A stretch of DNA of 64,000 nucleotides. Source: Trichobilharzia regenti (lineage: Eukaryota > Platyhelminthes > Trematoda > Strigeidida > Schistosomatidae). Numbering within the stretch: position 1 is the first letter of the stretch; each line of letters opens with the position of its first letter. Of the stretch, positions 61,383 to 64,000 are shown piece by piece. The position numbers and the translations under genes were made by a program. The notes below the pieces were generated by a model. The model made no database searches. It saw only the letters and a program-made list of their open reading frames with translations, and had not been told where the DNA came from. The stretch lies in contig OX235265.1 of assembly GCA_944472135.2 (NCBI GenBank), positions 42,195,459-42,259,458 of the forward strand, in the 5' to 3' direction.

Positions 61383-62547
61383 GTTTTAATGTCTATTGGA
61401 AACCGTCAAAGAACACAGGCGTTCACAGGATAAAATAAAGTCTTGGTAGTTCAAACGCTGGAGAAAATAACTGTGAGCATTATAACTATAAGGTTAAAAA
61501 TGGGCGACTAGAAGTACATTGGTCAATTACAACTGTAACAACAGAAGACAAGGGCCAGGAAACAGATCGTTTTTTAAGGAAATCAACATATATTTATAGA
61601 TTTTCGTGTACATGTTATAGATTATTGTTAGCAGAAAGACACAATCTTCTGATTGGTTGTTTCTCACAGAAAGTTAACCTTGCATCTCTTTGTGACTGTT
61701 TCTTGAATGTCAGATCATCTATATGTTAACTGTATCCGCCTACGCAAAGTCTTTGCTCTCATTTTTCTCACGACCAATATTGGGGACATAAGCATTGACG
61801 TAAATTAATGCCCACCACTTTTGACTAACAGCCAGCTCTCACCACACCACATCTTACAGAAAGCGTGAGAGGTTTATAAATATGGACAGCGTTAGAACTA
61901 ACGATAATAACCTTTACCCATGTACGGTACCATCCTATAAGTTTATTTTTTTCACTCACATAAAATATTGAGCGATGATATGGCATATCCTTAATGTACA
62001 CCAGTTTGAATTAGCGCCACTAGATTATTGGTAAAGACTAGGAACTTCTGATGCAATAAGCCACATATACTACCATGAAGCAATAAAGGTGCAGTTTTAG
62101 ATGCTTAACTCTATAGCCAATTGCTTAGGCAGGACAACCAAACAACATTTACTGCCACAAACTGACAAGACGTATTCATTGGAACTGATGAATTTAGGGG
62201 GAAAATGATTTAACATTACTGAGAACACCTATAAATTGTTACCTACTAACTAGTCAATTAAAATAAAGACATCTATATAGATTTTCTACTTCATACTATT
62301 TCTTTCATATTTCAAGCTCAGTCTACTCAAAAGAACAACTTCTGACTCAGAACAACGCGTTAGTCGTTTACAGACAGAAAATGAAGAAATTCGCCGTGAT
62401 TTAACAGACACACGAAATCTATGTGATCGTTTAGAGCGTCAAGGGAATTCATTTCAACATCAATACACCATAAGTAATTTGGAAGTAAATCAGCTGAAAG
62501 CAAAATTGTGTGAAACAGAAAGAGAAATAACCGACCTTCGAAAGCAG
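18449..62547 (+). CDS. CEP135: centrosomal protein CEP135 (Bld10 family), 17 exons seen, 3' end beyond window
   Basis: CEP135 is a coiled-coil scaffold of the centriole: it links SAS-6 of the cartwheel to microtubules and is needed for basal bodies and cilia. The first exon encodes KLRKRLDQLGYKQPLG, SLPLVERLFCDLVWTTE and PYKADNGKLIRENNE, which follow the conserved N-terminal microtubule-binding part of animal CEP135. Exons 2-3 keep QEKNFQAVVYTP and FRRQRMDID. Later exons keep register over the coiled coil (ERNDLAALLNHFERQL, VRVLTSERDTL, LRQLDQEKDHLQTCLD). Joined exons give 3213 nt or 1071 codons with no stop and matching phases. The human protein is about 1140 residues, so roughly 70-120 codons lie to the right. 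Introns are 31 bp, then 0.7 to 6.7 kb. Extra small exons could have been missed, mainly between residues 368 and 510. Confidence 0.93.
18762..18792 (+). other. CEP135: 31-bp micro-intron 1
   Basis: GTACCATAAA at the start and GTGCCTGTAG at the end give GT-AG borders. Removing it joins two frames that both match CEP135 (EEKLR-G-LKGECRRLE). Retaining it leads to a stop at 18803-18805. Very short 5' introns are characteristic of schistosome genes. Confidence 0.92.
18793..18960 (+). CDS. CEP135: CEP135 exon 2 (residues 105-160)
   Basis: It encodes ECRRLENENEDMKYFNSQ and LHLQEKNFQAVVYTP, matching the conserved region before the FRRQRM box. Donor CCAG|GTAAGC, phase 1. Confidence 0.95.
19085..20390 (-). 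mobile_element. RTE-like LINE fragment in intron 2
   Basis: The minus strand shows LEDLNFADDICLISQ (RT catalytic F-A-D-D), GLQVNIEKTE, a glutamine run and DLTEVTSFTYL, the same order as in the copies at 33301 and 62640. The 3' end is AT(ATT)n at 19091-19104. Frameshifts occur throughout. It is antisense to CEP135. Confidence 0.85.
20391..20935. other. AT-rich intron sequence, nothing recognised
   Basis: No coding signal or familiar repeat was seen. Confidence 0.5.
20936..21960 (-). mobile_element. degenerate Penelope-like element fragment
   Basis: On the minus strand 21877-21614 reads CARCMDDIIVICNNHD, the counterpart of RYVDDTLIIGNN in the intact element. Then about 21600-21490 reads RQYLNLHSFCPLQYNRSLVKC. 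The C-terminal part near 20979-21209 is scrambled. Several stops are present. It is a dead copy of a second lineage, antisense to CEP135. Confidence 0.75.
22067..22224 (+). CDS. CEP135: CEP135 exon 3 (residues 161-213)
   Basis: After acceptor TGTTAG it encodes DGNKKQLPFRRQRMDID and VPPSKE, a highly conserved CEP135 block. Donor AAG|GTAGTA, phase 0. Confidence 0.95.
22275..22415 (-). mobile_element. SINE family B, partial inverted copy
   Basis: GGAGGCAATCAGCGGGAAGC and CGTGCTAGTTGGC match the reverse complement of the copy that follows at 22420. The two form a head-to-head pair. Confidence 0.65.
22420..22740 (+). mobile_element. tRNA-derived SINE, family B
   Basis: The head is GATAGCTCAGTGGTGACG (box A) and GGGTTCAACTC (box B). 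The body runs through GGTTGCAGGTATCCCTTGCT and ACGAAACCTAGGTCCAAGGC. Copies lie at 46715 and 56030-56415. Confidence 0.8.
22745..23236. other. intron 3 sequence, nothing recognised
   Basis: AT-rich, without coding signal or known repeat. Confidence 0.5.
23237..23442 (+). repeat. palindromic SINE family C dimer with hammerhead-like loop
   Basis: 23237-23300 and 23379-23442 are 64-base inverted arms (CATGGAGGATTTAATCATGA against its complement). The loop holds a box B-like GGGTTAGAATCCC and the hammerhead-like fold. Other family C copies lie at 34960, 35838, 41606, 46150, 50700, 53690 and 59640. Confidence 0.85.
23338..23383 (+). ncRNA. hammerhead-like motif, C3-to-A variant
   Basis: Stem I GTACTG (23338) pairs with CAGTAC (23378). 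The core is ATGAAGA, where the consensus is CTGANGA. Stem II is GTCC...GAAC (one weak pair), followed by GAAA, a stem III of ACAG/CTGT without loop, and C at the cleavage site. The base at C3 is wrong, so it is probably inactive. Confidence 0.6.
23522..23638 (+). CDS. CEP135: CEP135 exon 4 (residues 214-252)
   Basis: It encodes NLLEMATKRCEDLEKQINSL and a further heptad helix, aligned to the coiled coil after the FRRQRM block. Acceptor TTGAAG, donor CAG|GTAAGA, phase 0. Confidence 0.9.
23645..24150. other. intron 4 sequence, nothing recognised
   Basis: No coding signal or repeat identified. Confidence 0.45.
24180..25190 (-). mobile_element. strongly decayed LINE RT fragment
   Basis: On the minus strand near 25140-25080, in shifted frames, a stretch like FLDLKVAFSVVEDV resembles RT motif A. 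The rest is broken by many stops. The family cannot be fixed; RTE-like is most likely. Confidence 0.45.
25226..25261. repeat. (TA)n microsatellite
   Basis: A TA dinucleotide run, interrupted once by TAGA near its start. Confidence 0.95.
25262..25485. mobile_element. SINE tail pieces
   Basis: 25262-25390 resembles the reverse complement of the SINE tail at 55160-55325. 25402-25485 is a plus-strand 3' half of SINE family A (GGCTACCGATATC to AAGCTGTAATC). Confidence 0.65.
25530..25602 (-). mobile_element. SINE family A tRNA-like head
   Basis: The minus strand shows GCGTCGGTGGCATAGCGG (box A), a GACCATGCACATGGTC hairpin and GGGGTTCGATCCCC (box B). No body of its own follows in this direction. 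Confidence 0.8.
26021..26368 (+). CDS. CEP135: CEP135 exon 5 (residues 253-368)
   Basis: It encodes LRDTEIERLRNISEKGRP and LIHQLQLQVDLLQARNGELE, which match the conserved EREIERL and HLNIQVDFLQ segments, then a less conserved Ser/Cys-rich stretch. Acceptor TACTAG, donor AAG|GTATAT, phase 0. Confidence 0.95.
26521..26705 (+). mobile_element. tRNA-derived SINE, family A (diverged)
   Basis: Same order as 3984-4166: GCGTCGGTGGCA, box B-like TTTCGACCCC, GGCTACCGATATCACATGC, GGAATCAAGCTGTAATC. Confidence 0.8.
26735..27010 (-). mobile_element. RTE-like LINE 3' fragment
   Basis: CCCTTGGGTTCCAAGTG, CTCCTTCATACACTATC and CAATCTATCTCCATTTTC match the 3' parts at 19100, 33330 and 62640. Antisense to CEP135. 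Confidence 0.65.
27015..27820. other. intron 5 sequence, nothing recognised
   Basis: AT-rich; there is a C-run at 27715-27730. No coding signal. Confidence 0.45.
27826..27907 (+). CDS. CEP135: CEP135 exon 6 (residues 369-395)
   Basis: Encodes a short helix, KEIYELIQRFENSRKCVT. Acceptor ATTAG, donor AAAG|GTGAGT, phase 1. Sequence conservation is weak, but the phases join exons 5 and 7 exactly. Confidence 0.85.
27910..30085. other. intron 6 sequence, mostly unrecognised
   Basis: 28200-28960 has a different texture, with less AT and several short open frames, and could be an old repeat, but no motif identifies it. Otherwise no features. Confidence 0.4.
30092..30404 (-). mobile_element. solo LTR with 4-bp target duplication
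   Basis: In the element's direction it starts TGTGGCGAGAGC, has AATAAACGATCTG as a poly(A) signal, and ends GTTGTTACA. GTCA flanks it on both sides (30088-30091 and 30405-30408). Relatives: 57183, 58401 and 61534. Confidence 0.9.
30441..30622 (+). mobile_element. tRNA-derived SINE, family A
   Basis: GCGTCGGTGGCAAATTGG, box B GGGTTCGATCCCC, GGCTACCGGTATCACATG and GGAATCAAGCTGTAAT in the family order. Confidence 0.85.
30625..31225. other. intron 6 end, nothing recognised
   Basis: No coding or repeat signal. Confidence 0.45.
31233..31570 (+). CDS. CEP135: CEP135 exon 7 (residues 396-508)
   Basis: After TTTACAG it encodes DQNLLNDLSRYIPSSF, EEMIKFVEKHL and a basic stretch HQLRRSKSAEV. It is less conserved than its neighbours but open and phase-consistent. 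Donor AAA|GTATGT, phase 0. Confidence 0.9.
31929..32301 (+). mobile_element. short RTE-like insertion with 12-bp target duplication
   Basis: ATTGTTTACGCC occurs at 31917-31928 and 32302-32313. The insert reads VNIDKTEVMKITNQQQQHPA and DLKEVTSFTHL on the plus strand and stops inside the ORF at an (AAT)-like tail. It is truncated at both ends. Confidence 0.88.
32325..33190. other. F1 interior, no gene
   Basis: A 99-codon frame at 32592-32891 lacks recognisable motifs and is probably fortuitous. Confidence 0.45.
33301..34736 (-). mobile_element. 5'-truncated RTE-like LINE with 13-bp target duplication
   Basis: GGGGATTATTCAT lies at 33288-33300 and 34737-34749. Minus-strand motifs in order: CENWRGIMLLSIPFKILSRI, LRPEQAGFRGNKSCID, LEDLDFADDICLIS (as EDLDFADDICLIS), GLQVNIDKTEVMKI. 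The tail is (AAT)n at 33301-33324. Broken by stops and frameshifts. Antisense to CEP135. Confidence 0.93.
34960..35090 (-). mobile_element. SINE family C, degenerate
   Basis: The minus strand has box B GATTCGATCCCC, then GTACGG...GGACGAAA...CCAGTACTC, a worn hammerhead-like unit (34973-35013). Confidence 0.65.
35095..35660. other. intron 7 end, nothing recognised
   Basis: AT-rich sequence without motifs. Confidence 0.45.
35666..35788 (+). CDS. CEP135: CEP135 exon 8 (residues 509-549)
   Basis: LLQGEVRCLQNERDHYQEEL follows the conserved FLKGIEEERDFYKKEL segment of the family. Acceptor TTTAG, donor AAT|GTAGGT, phase 0. Confidence 0.95.
35838..35957 (+). mobile_element. SINE family C, 5'-truncated copy
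   Basis: It begins near box B (GGTTCGAATCCC) and runs through the hammerhead-like unit to the common end GTCAGCTCATGATAAAATCC. Confidence 0.85.
35859..35904 (+). ncRNA. hammerhead-like motif with consensus core
   Basis: This is the only family C copy here whose core, CTGAAGA, fits CTGANGA. Stem I is GTACT/AGTAC with an A-C mismatch next to the core. Stem II is GTCC/GGAC and GAAA is intact. Stem III is ACAG/CGGT with one mismatch. C is at the cleavage site. Confidence 0.6.
35960..36920. other. intron 8 start, unrecognised
   Basis: 36480-36830 is richer in G and C and may be a worn retroelement piece. No motif supports a family. Confidence 0.4.
36926..37530. mobile_element. foldback element F4 with about 90-bp inverted ends
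   Basis: 36926-37015 and 37440-37530 are imperfect reverse complements (TTTTGATAAA, CACTGATGAC, CATAATCATATCAAGTT). A single arm of the same family lies at 56808-56905. No coding capacity. Confidence 0.75.
37535..38380. other. intron 8 sequence, nothing recognised
   Basis: 38150-38215 resembles one arm of the hairpin repeat at 63846. Otherwise unremarkable. Confidence 0.4.
38383..39490 (-). mobile_element. Penelope-like element 3' part with GIY-YIG domain
   Basis: The frame 39142-38648 encodes ASQVLHLKLTRAIKRTY, then IYTFSCFCGESYIGQTSRQ and NEHIPSWF (GIY-YIG), and ends with a C-terminal helix. 39480-39150 continues upstream in broken frames. The RT is missing. The 3' side abuts (AAT)n at 38383-38403. 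Antisense to CEP135. Confidence 0.88.
39495..40960. other. intron 8 sequence, nothing recognised
   Basis: AT-rich with (AAT) and (GT) short runs. No coding signal. Confidence 0.4.
40965..41585. mobile_element. foldback element F3 with about 100-bp inverted ends
   Basis: Left arm (AAAGATGTAAACGGCGAG, TTTTCTTTTCGACGATTCAT, CAGATACTGGTA) is the reverse complement of 41444-41570. The arm resembles F1/F2 in layout. Non-coding interior. Confidence 0.78.
41606..41822 (-). mobile_element. SINE family C, near full-length
   Basis: The minus strand has a tRNA-like head, CCAGTGGTTCAATGGTATAC (box A) and CGGTTCGAACCCC (box B), then the hammerhead-like unit, then the end TCAGTTCATGATGAAATCC. Confidence 0.85.
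41674..41719 (-). ncRNA. hammerhead-like motif, C3-to-A variant
   Basis: GTACTG/CAGTAC stem I, core ATGAAGA, stem II GTCC/GGAC, GAAA, a weak stem III, C17 present. Confidence 0.58.
41825..42450. other. intron 8 end, nothing recognised
   Basis: A 116-codon open frame at 41869 has no motif and is likely chance. Confidence 0.4.
42458..42547 (+). CDS. CEP135: CEP135 exon 9 (residues 550-579)
   Basis: LRERNDLAALLNHFERQLHD matches the conserved ITRERDELQRMLERFE region. Acceptor TTTCAG, donor GAT|GTATGC, phase 0. Confidence 0.95.
42550..43315. other. intron 9 start, nothing recognised
   Basis: No coding or repeat signal. Confidence 0.4.
43320..44105 (-). mobile_element. LINE 3' fragment (CR1-like)
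   Basis: The minus-strand frame 44042-43857 and its continuation read QLVNILVNRHLDLCEKWAKS, then RRLCIKLYARTRKYKNS, a LINE ORF2 C-terminus. It ends in (ATT)n at 43320-43341. Antisense to CEP135. Confidence 0.65.
44110..45058. other. intron 9 sequence, nothing recognised
   Basis: No coding or clear repeat signal. Confidence 0.4.
45062..45425 (-). mobile_element. RTE-like LINE 3' fragment
   Basis: Reverse complement of the 49640-49930 sequence: GGAGTGGATGCATCTGCG, GAGCCATATCACCAATAG, CCGAGGACCCTAG, CAACTGTTGTGGATTTCATT. Antisense to CEP135. Confidence 0.8.
45612..45657 (-). ncRNA. Sm-alpha-type hammerhead, degenerate
   Basis: Stem I TCCAG/CTGGA, core ATGACGA (C3 changed to A), stem II GTCC/GGAT, then GAAG in place of GAAA. 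Confidence 0.5.
45853..45897 (+). ncRNA. Sm-alpha-type hammerhead, degenerate
   Basis: Core ATGACGA, stem II GTCC/GGAC intact, GAAA intact, stem I one base short (TCAG against CTGGA). Confidence 0.55.
46030..46092 (+). CDS. CEP135: CEP135 exon 10 (residues 580-600)
   Basis: IQGNVRVLTSERDTLVEQLS matches the conserved IQSNVKLLTAERDKL segment. Acceptor GTATAG, donor CAA|GTAAGA, phase 0. Confidence 0.96.
46150..46262 (-). mobile_element. SINE family C, 3' part
   Basis: GTACTG at 46202 to CAGTAC at 46243 encloses a worn hammerhead-like unit on the minus strand (core ACGAAGA). The family end AGTTCATGATGAAATCC is present. Confidence 0.75.
46715..46925 (-). mobile_element. tRNA-derived SINE, family B
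   Basis: The minus strand reads AATAGCTCAGCAGTAACG (box A), GGCTTCGAATC (box B) and ACGAAACCTAGGTCCAAGGC. Confidence 0.8.
47353..48486 (-). mobile_element. Penelope-like element fragment bounded by inverted copies of its own RT region
   Basis: On the minus strand about 48480-48320 reads an RT tail (NDGTVEKSIYRKETWTGQYL) and 48321-47866 continues to a GIY-YIG domain that is split by a frameshift (CGSKYIGRTERRASIRF in the second frame, then EHIPRNL). The C-terminus runs to about 47650. A segment at 47353-47396 is the reverse complement of 48445-48490, which is coding sequence of the same element. Antisense to CEP135. Confidence 0.88.
48768..49145 (+). CDS. CEP135: CEP135 exon 11 (residues 601-726)
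   Basis: The longest exon: 126 codons of heptad coiled coil (MTTERNSLREQLNTLTTEY, NEHLLEQRIAELTKSVVDTK). Acceptor TTCAG, donor CTG|GTAAGT, phase 0. If the donor is missed, the frame continues only to TGA at 49164. Confidence 0.94.
49285..49930 (+). mobile_element. RTE-like LINE ORF C-terminus and 3' end
   Basis: Plus-strand frames with shifts read YGCETWPLSGEGMKRLAVFD, HRCL, then WLETIGDMAQSDRCQWLAQM, a tail common in schistosome RTE-type elements. Same orientation as CEP135. Confidence 0.85.
49935..50518. other. intron 11 sequence, nothing recognised
   Basis: A 105-codon frame at 50161 lacks any motif. Confidence 0.4.
50700..50935 (+). repeat. palindromic SINE family C dimer nested in F2
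   Basis: The left arm (AGGATTTCATCATGAGCTGA to CAGCTGTTTCAG) is inverse to the right arm. The centre has box B GGTTCGAATTCCGG and the hammerhead-like unit at 50831-50876. Confidence 0.85.
50831..50876 (+). ncRNA. hammerhead-like motif, C3-to-A variant
   Basis: Stem I GTACTG/CAGTAC (6 bp), core ATGAAGA, stem II GTCC/GGAC, GAAA, stem III ACAG/CTGT, T at position 17. Only C3 departs from consensus. Confidence 0.62.
51225..51505. other. intron 11 sequence, nothing recognised
   Basis: AT-rich, no motifs. Confidence 0.4.
51520..51540 (+). CDS. CEP135: possible 21-nt CEP135 micro-exon
   Basis: A good acceptor (TATTCTTCTTTAG) precedes GTATCTGTGGAAAGATCGAC-A and a donor-like GTAAAC. Its 21 nt would add seven residues (VSVERST) in frame between exons 11 and 12. 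Without the donor the frame runs 15 codons more to TGA 51586, which would make a short isoform. It is not needed for the main frame. Confidence 0.3.
51590..52680. other. intron 11 sequence, nothing recognised
   Basis: No coding or repeat signal noticed. Confidence 0.4.
52683..52865 (+). mobile_element. tRNA-derived SINE, family A
   Basis: GTTGGTGGCACAGTGGTTAG (box A), GGTTTGATCCCC (box B), GGCTACCGATATCCATGC and GGAATCAAGCTGTAATC. Confidence 0.85.
53002..53118 (+). CDS. CEP135: CEP135 exon 12 (residues 727-765)
   Basis: IEKLNCLENHYANTDQ and VIERNLQTVQTQLEKVQRDY, coiled coil. The acceptor could also be at 53008 (two residues shorter); both keep phase 0. Donor GAG|GTAAGC. Confidence 0.88.
53460..53950 (+). 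mobile_element. two degenerate SINE family C copies
   Basis: 53462-53545 and 53690-53950 keep box A-like AGGCTCAATGGTCAACG, then GTCCCAAACAAAGACAAAAC, CCGTCCAGTACTC and the family tail. The hammerhead fold is lost. Confidence 0.65.
53955..54500. other. intron 12 end
   Basis: 54113-54170 resembles a single worn arm of foldback family F1/F2. Otherwise nothing. Confidence 0.45.
54508..54663 (+). CDS. CEP135: CEP135 exon 13 (residues 766-817)
   Basis: VTLRQLDQEKDHLQTCLDGR and TERCIALERQLAIYETQ match the conserved IDKEKDFLQETVDEKTEKI segment. Acceptor TGCTAG, donor AAA|GTGAGT, phase 0. Confidence 0.96.
54835..54880 (-). ncRNA. Sm-alpha-type hammerhead, C3-to-T variant
   Basis: Stem I TCCAG/CTGGA, core TTGACGA, stem II GTCC/GGAC, GAAA, a short stem III, C17. 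One core base away from consensus. Confidence 0.62.
54987..55029 (+). ncRNA. Sm-alpha-type hammerhead, consensus core
   Basis: Stem I TCCAG/CTGGA, core CTGACGA exactly consensus. Stem II GTCA/GGAC has one mismatch, GAAG replaces GAAA, stem III GTGC/ACAT is weakened, C17 present. Confidence 0.62.
55097..55335 (+). mobile_element. tRNA-derived SINE with family A head and a different tail
   Basis: Head CGTCGGTGGCACGGCGGTAG (box A), GAGGTTCGATCTCCGG (box B). The tail GGGCATGAGGCTAGCGACCC to CCTTATGTTCCACTAGGAAC is unlike family A but resembles the reverse of 25262-25390. Confidence 0.8.
55406..55573 (+). CDS. CEP135: CEP135 exon 14 (residues 818-873)
   Basis: SIVERETENRELVERLSKTE and KSQETLIKEIEKTK, coiled coil. 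Acceptor TCATAG, donor AAG|GTATGA, phase 0. Confidence 0.94.
55580..56025. other. intron 14 start, nothing recognised
   Basis: AT-rich. Confidence 0.4.
56030..56415. mobile_element. SINE family B inverted pair
   Basis: 56030-56175 is a minus copy (GTTGGAGGCAATAAGCAG, TCATGCTTGTTAG); 56270-56415 is a plus copy (AAGCTCAGTGGTAATGTC, GGGTTCGAATCTC). The spacer is about 100 bp. Confidence 0.7.
56418..56459. repeat. (TA)n microsatellite
   Basis: An uninterrupted TA run 50 bp upstream of exon 15. Confidence 0.97.
56509..56687 (+). CDS. CEP135: CEP135 exon 15 (residues 874-932)
   Basis: ADMEILVGETQRLQAEINSS and SEKELTSVRDQCSSKEQERA. Acceptor GCCTAG, donor ACAG|GTTTGT, phase 2 (the only phase-2 junction seen). 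Confidence 0.94.
56808..56905. mobile_element. single arm of foldback family F4
   Basis: TTTTGATAAATCACACAGTG and GATGACGTTTCGAGCA to CATAATCATATCAAGTTG match the F4 arms. Confidence 0.65.
57183..57497 (-). mobile_element. solo LTR
   Basis: Same LTR as 30092-30404 over its length, with altered first bases (AGTAAGAACAG). No clear target duplication. Confidence 0.85.
57500..58015 (+). mobile_element. decayed RTE-like RT fragment
   Basis: The frame at 57771 reads RKARLPFIHLRHFRCRYNIH, the counterpart of a conserved RTE segment. 57955-58015 is a separate 3'-end scrap (GAGTGGAGCATAAGGCTTCA). Stops abound. Confidence 0.6.
58401..58705 (+). mobile_element. solo LTR with 4-bp target duplication
   Basis: TGTGGTGAGAGC start, AATAAAACGATCTG signal, GTTGTTACA end. 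AGTT at 58397-58400 and 58706-58709. More diverged than the other three LTRs and in sense orientation. Confidence 0.9.
59003..59186 (+). CDS. CEP135: CEP135 exon 16 (residues 933-994)
   Basis: TLAFQLDEKVTLINRLENQL and SELREQSQKLKNECSNYAQV, coiled coil. Acceptor ACACAG, donor CAG|GTAGAT, phase 0. Confidence 0.94.
59190..59635. other. intron 16 start
   Basis: Parts near 59395-59640 resemble sequence flanking the family C SINE at 53580-53690 (CTTGACCAGT, TTGGCTGG). No gene. Confidence 0.45.
59640..59850 (+). mobile_element. SINE family C, full-length but worn
   Basis: CCAGTGGCTTAATGGTCTAC (box A), a degenerate box B, GTACTGATGAGGAGTCCC at 59728, then AGTCAGCTCATGATGAAATCC-type end. The GAAA box is lost. 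Confidence 0.8.
59855..60960. other. intron 16 sequence, nothing recognised
   Basis: AT-rich with short TA runs. Confidence 0.4.
60967..61145 (-). mobile_element. tRNA-derived SINE, family A
   Basis: The minus strand has GCGTCGGTGGTACAGTGG (box A), GAGGTTCGATCCCC (box B) and the family tail to GGAATTAAGCTT. Confidence 0.85.
61341..61379. repeat. (TA)n microsatellite
   Basis: Simple TA run with one G near its left end. Confidence 0.95.
61534..61846 (-). mobile_element. solo LTR
   Basis: Nearly the same as 30092-30404. Flanks CAAC and CCAC are one base from a duplication. Confidence 0.88.
61850..62310. other. intron 16 end, nothing recognised
   Basis: No motif. Confidence 0.4.
62317..62547 (+). 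CDS. CEP135: CEP135 exon 17 (residues 995-1071), last seen
   Basis: VSRLQTENEEIRRDL, TRNLCDRLERQ and ISNLEVNQLKAKLCETEREI follow the conserved MSRLEEELRHQ to NLEFERVVVELENVKSE block near the C-terminus. Acceptor TTCAAG, donor CAG|GTATTC, phase 0. Confidence 0.96.
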
Positions 62548-62619
62548 GTATTCAGTGGGATTTTGTTTTCACATTTCTTAATAGATCTCTAAATCTTTTT
62601 TTCAAACATTTCATAGTTC

Positions 62620-63595
62620 CTCTTATTATTATCATTATTGTTCCCTTGGGTTCCTAGTGGCACATAGGGCTTCAACTGCACTTCTGTCTTCTGTTGTACT
62701 TTTCACCTGTATCCATGTCAGTCCATACTGTTTCAACTCCTCTTTACACGATCTCCTCCATGTCACCCTTCCAGTGACGTCCCACTCGCCGCTTCTCATG
62801 CTGTTGGGTTCCACTCGAGCAATGGCCTGAAGCGCGCACGATGTCACCCAGCGGCTTCCTCAGAGAGTGTCCAATCAATCTCCACTTCCTCCTGCATATT
62901 TGTTGGTTGGCGATTGCTTCTTCTTTTGTTTGTTCCCATAGTTTCTTGTTGGTGATTCGTTCCGGCCCGGCCATCTGATCTTCAGTATAGAGCCAGCGAA
63001 GACAGTTGTTGGCTGATAAAGGCCTGCAACAGGCTGTTGGGAATATTCTTTGTGACCCACCCCTAAGTTTCTGATCCGCATAGAAGAACTGACTGACTTG
63101 ACGTTGTTTGTATTGAAAATCCGACGGAATTTTGTTGTTGATCCTGGCTGAGTGACGAAGATTTCCAGATTGGTCGTTTCAGGTTGATGAATGTGTCTCT
63201 CGCTCGCCTTCCCGATTCTCGCTCGATTTGACATCCTCGTCCGTTCCTCCTCCTGTAGTTGAGACAATGCTTCCTAGATAAGTGAATGAAGTAGCCTCTT
63301 TCAAATCCCTCCTGTTGATGGTGATTGTCGCTGGATGTTTCTGCTGTTGTTGTTGTTGGTTGGTTATTTCCATAACCTCCGTCTTGTCTATGTTCACCTG
63401 GAGTCCTGTCTTTGCTGGTTCTTTGACCAGTTTTCGGTTTTTGCTTGTAATTCTTCGATTTTGTGTGACATCAAGCATAAATCATCCCGAAATCCAGGCC
63501 TTCTAGGTTCTTCACGTCGGTCCAGGATATCCCTTTTAATTTTGTCATTTTTTTGCTGGATGTTATTACTGACATTTTTATGGTTTTGTTTTAGT
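62620..63595 (-). mobile_element. RTE-like LINE 3' fragment
   Basis: Minus-strand frames read GLQVNIDKTEVMEITNQQQQ, NRRDLKEATSFTYLGSIVST, then WPGRNESPTR and the basic tail RRKWRLIGHSLRKP, ending in (AAT)n-like repeats near 62620-62640. Antisense to CEP135. Confidence 0.9.
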
Positions 63596-63845
63596 TAGGA
63601 TTGATCAAAAAATGATACTGTCAGTCTGTAATAATAATAATAATGACTACTTATGATAGTGAATTTACGAGAGTGTCAAAAACATACTTTTCGCTTTCAA
63701 GCATGAAAGACAGACACATGTGAAGATACTTTTGATTTCACTAATTGTACAATCAAATCGACGTTTTATGTACCACACATGAAGGAAAGAGGAAAAATAT
63801 AATAACTGATTAAAAATGCCAATTAAAATTTTCAAAAGGATGGAT

Positions 63846-63980
63846 ACTAAACAAAGAATACTCTTTTCGATAACTTCATCATCAGGCTCTACACTAATTC
63901 ATTCATTCACTATAATGTATATATAACTATAGAGCCTGATGATGAAGTTATCGAAAAGAGTATCCTTTGTTCAGGATCTA
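63846..63980. repeat. long hairpin repeat
   Basis: AACAAAGAATACTCTTTTCG...CATCATCAGGCTCTA and its near-perfect reverse complement lie about 30 bp apart with arms of about 50 bp. A related single arm lies at 38150-38215. Confidence 0.85.
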
Positions 63981-64000
63981 TTCTTTTGAAAAATATTTAC

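Noticed and set aside
63908..63955. CTGATGA followed by GAAA in the hairpin repeat, resembling a hammerhead core
   Set aside because: No stem II forms between the two boxes, and the flanks pair with the other hairpin arm instead.

Overview
This window looks like nuclear DNA of a digenean flatworm, most likely a schistosome. It is AT-rich and dominated by transposable elements: RTE- and CR1-type LINEs, Penelope-like elements with GIY-YIG domains, a Ty3/gypsy pol remnant, solo LTRs, tRNA-derived SINEs and SINE-like repeats that carry hammerhead ribozyme folds of the schistosome Sm-alpha type. The one clear host gene has a 31-bp first intron followed by kilobase introns, a pattern known from schistosomes. 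The species cannot be fixed from sequence alone.

Layout. 1-870 is a 112-bp tandem repeat. 888-1552 is a minus-strand retroelement zinc-knuckle ORF. 1655-3964 is a plus-strand Ty3/gypsy pol pseudogene, followed by a SINE (3984-4166) and a LINE 3' fragment (4190-4723). 4724-7068 has no recognised gene. 7440-11375 is a minus-strand CR1-like LINE with a large internal RT deletion. 11676-13933 is a Penelope-like element with a 646-codon open frame between inverted repeats. 13934-18448 is intergenic or promoter sequence.

18449 to the right edge is one host gene on the plus strand, the orthologue of the centriole cartwheel/microtubule protein CEP135 (Bld10). I could assemble 17 exons by hand (3213 nt, 1071 codons, all splice phases agreeing). 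The last 100 or so codons must lie beyond base 64000. CEP135 binds SAS-6 and microtubules at the base of centrioles and is needed for basal bodies and cilia.

The introns (0.7 to 6.7 kb) are full of repeats. Most LINE, Penelope and LTR remnants lie antisense to the gene. The most interesting non-gene signals are: two SINE-like families with hammerhead folds, one of which carries a recurrent change at catalytic position C3; terminal-inverted-repeat (foldback) families with nested insertions; and a possible 21-nt micro-exon in intron 11. I found no CRISPR array, rRNA or functional tRNA. I did not find a clearly new molecular system; the hammerhead/SINE family is the closest candidate.
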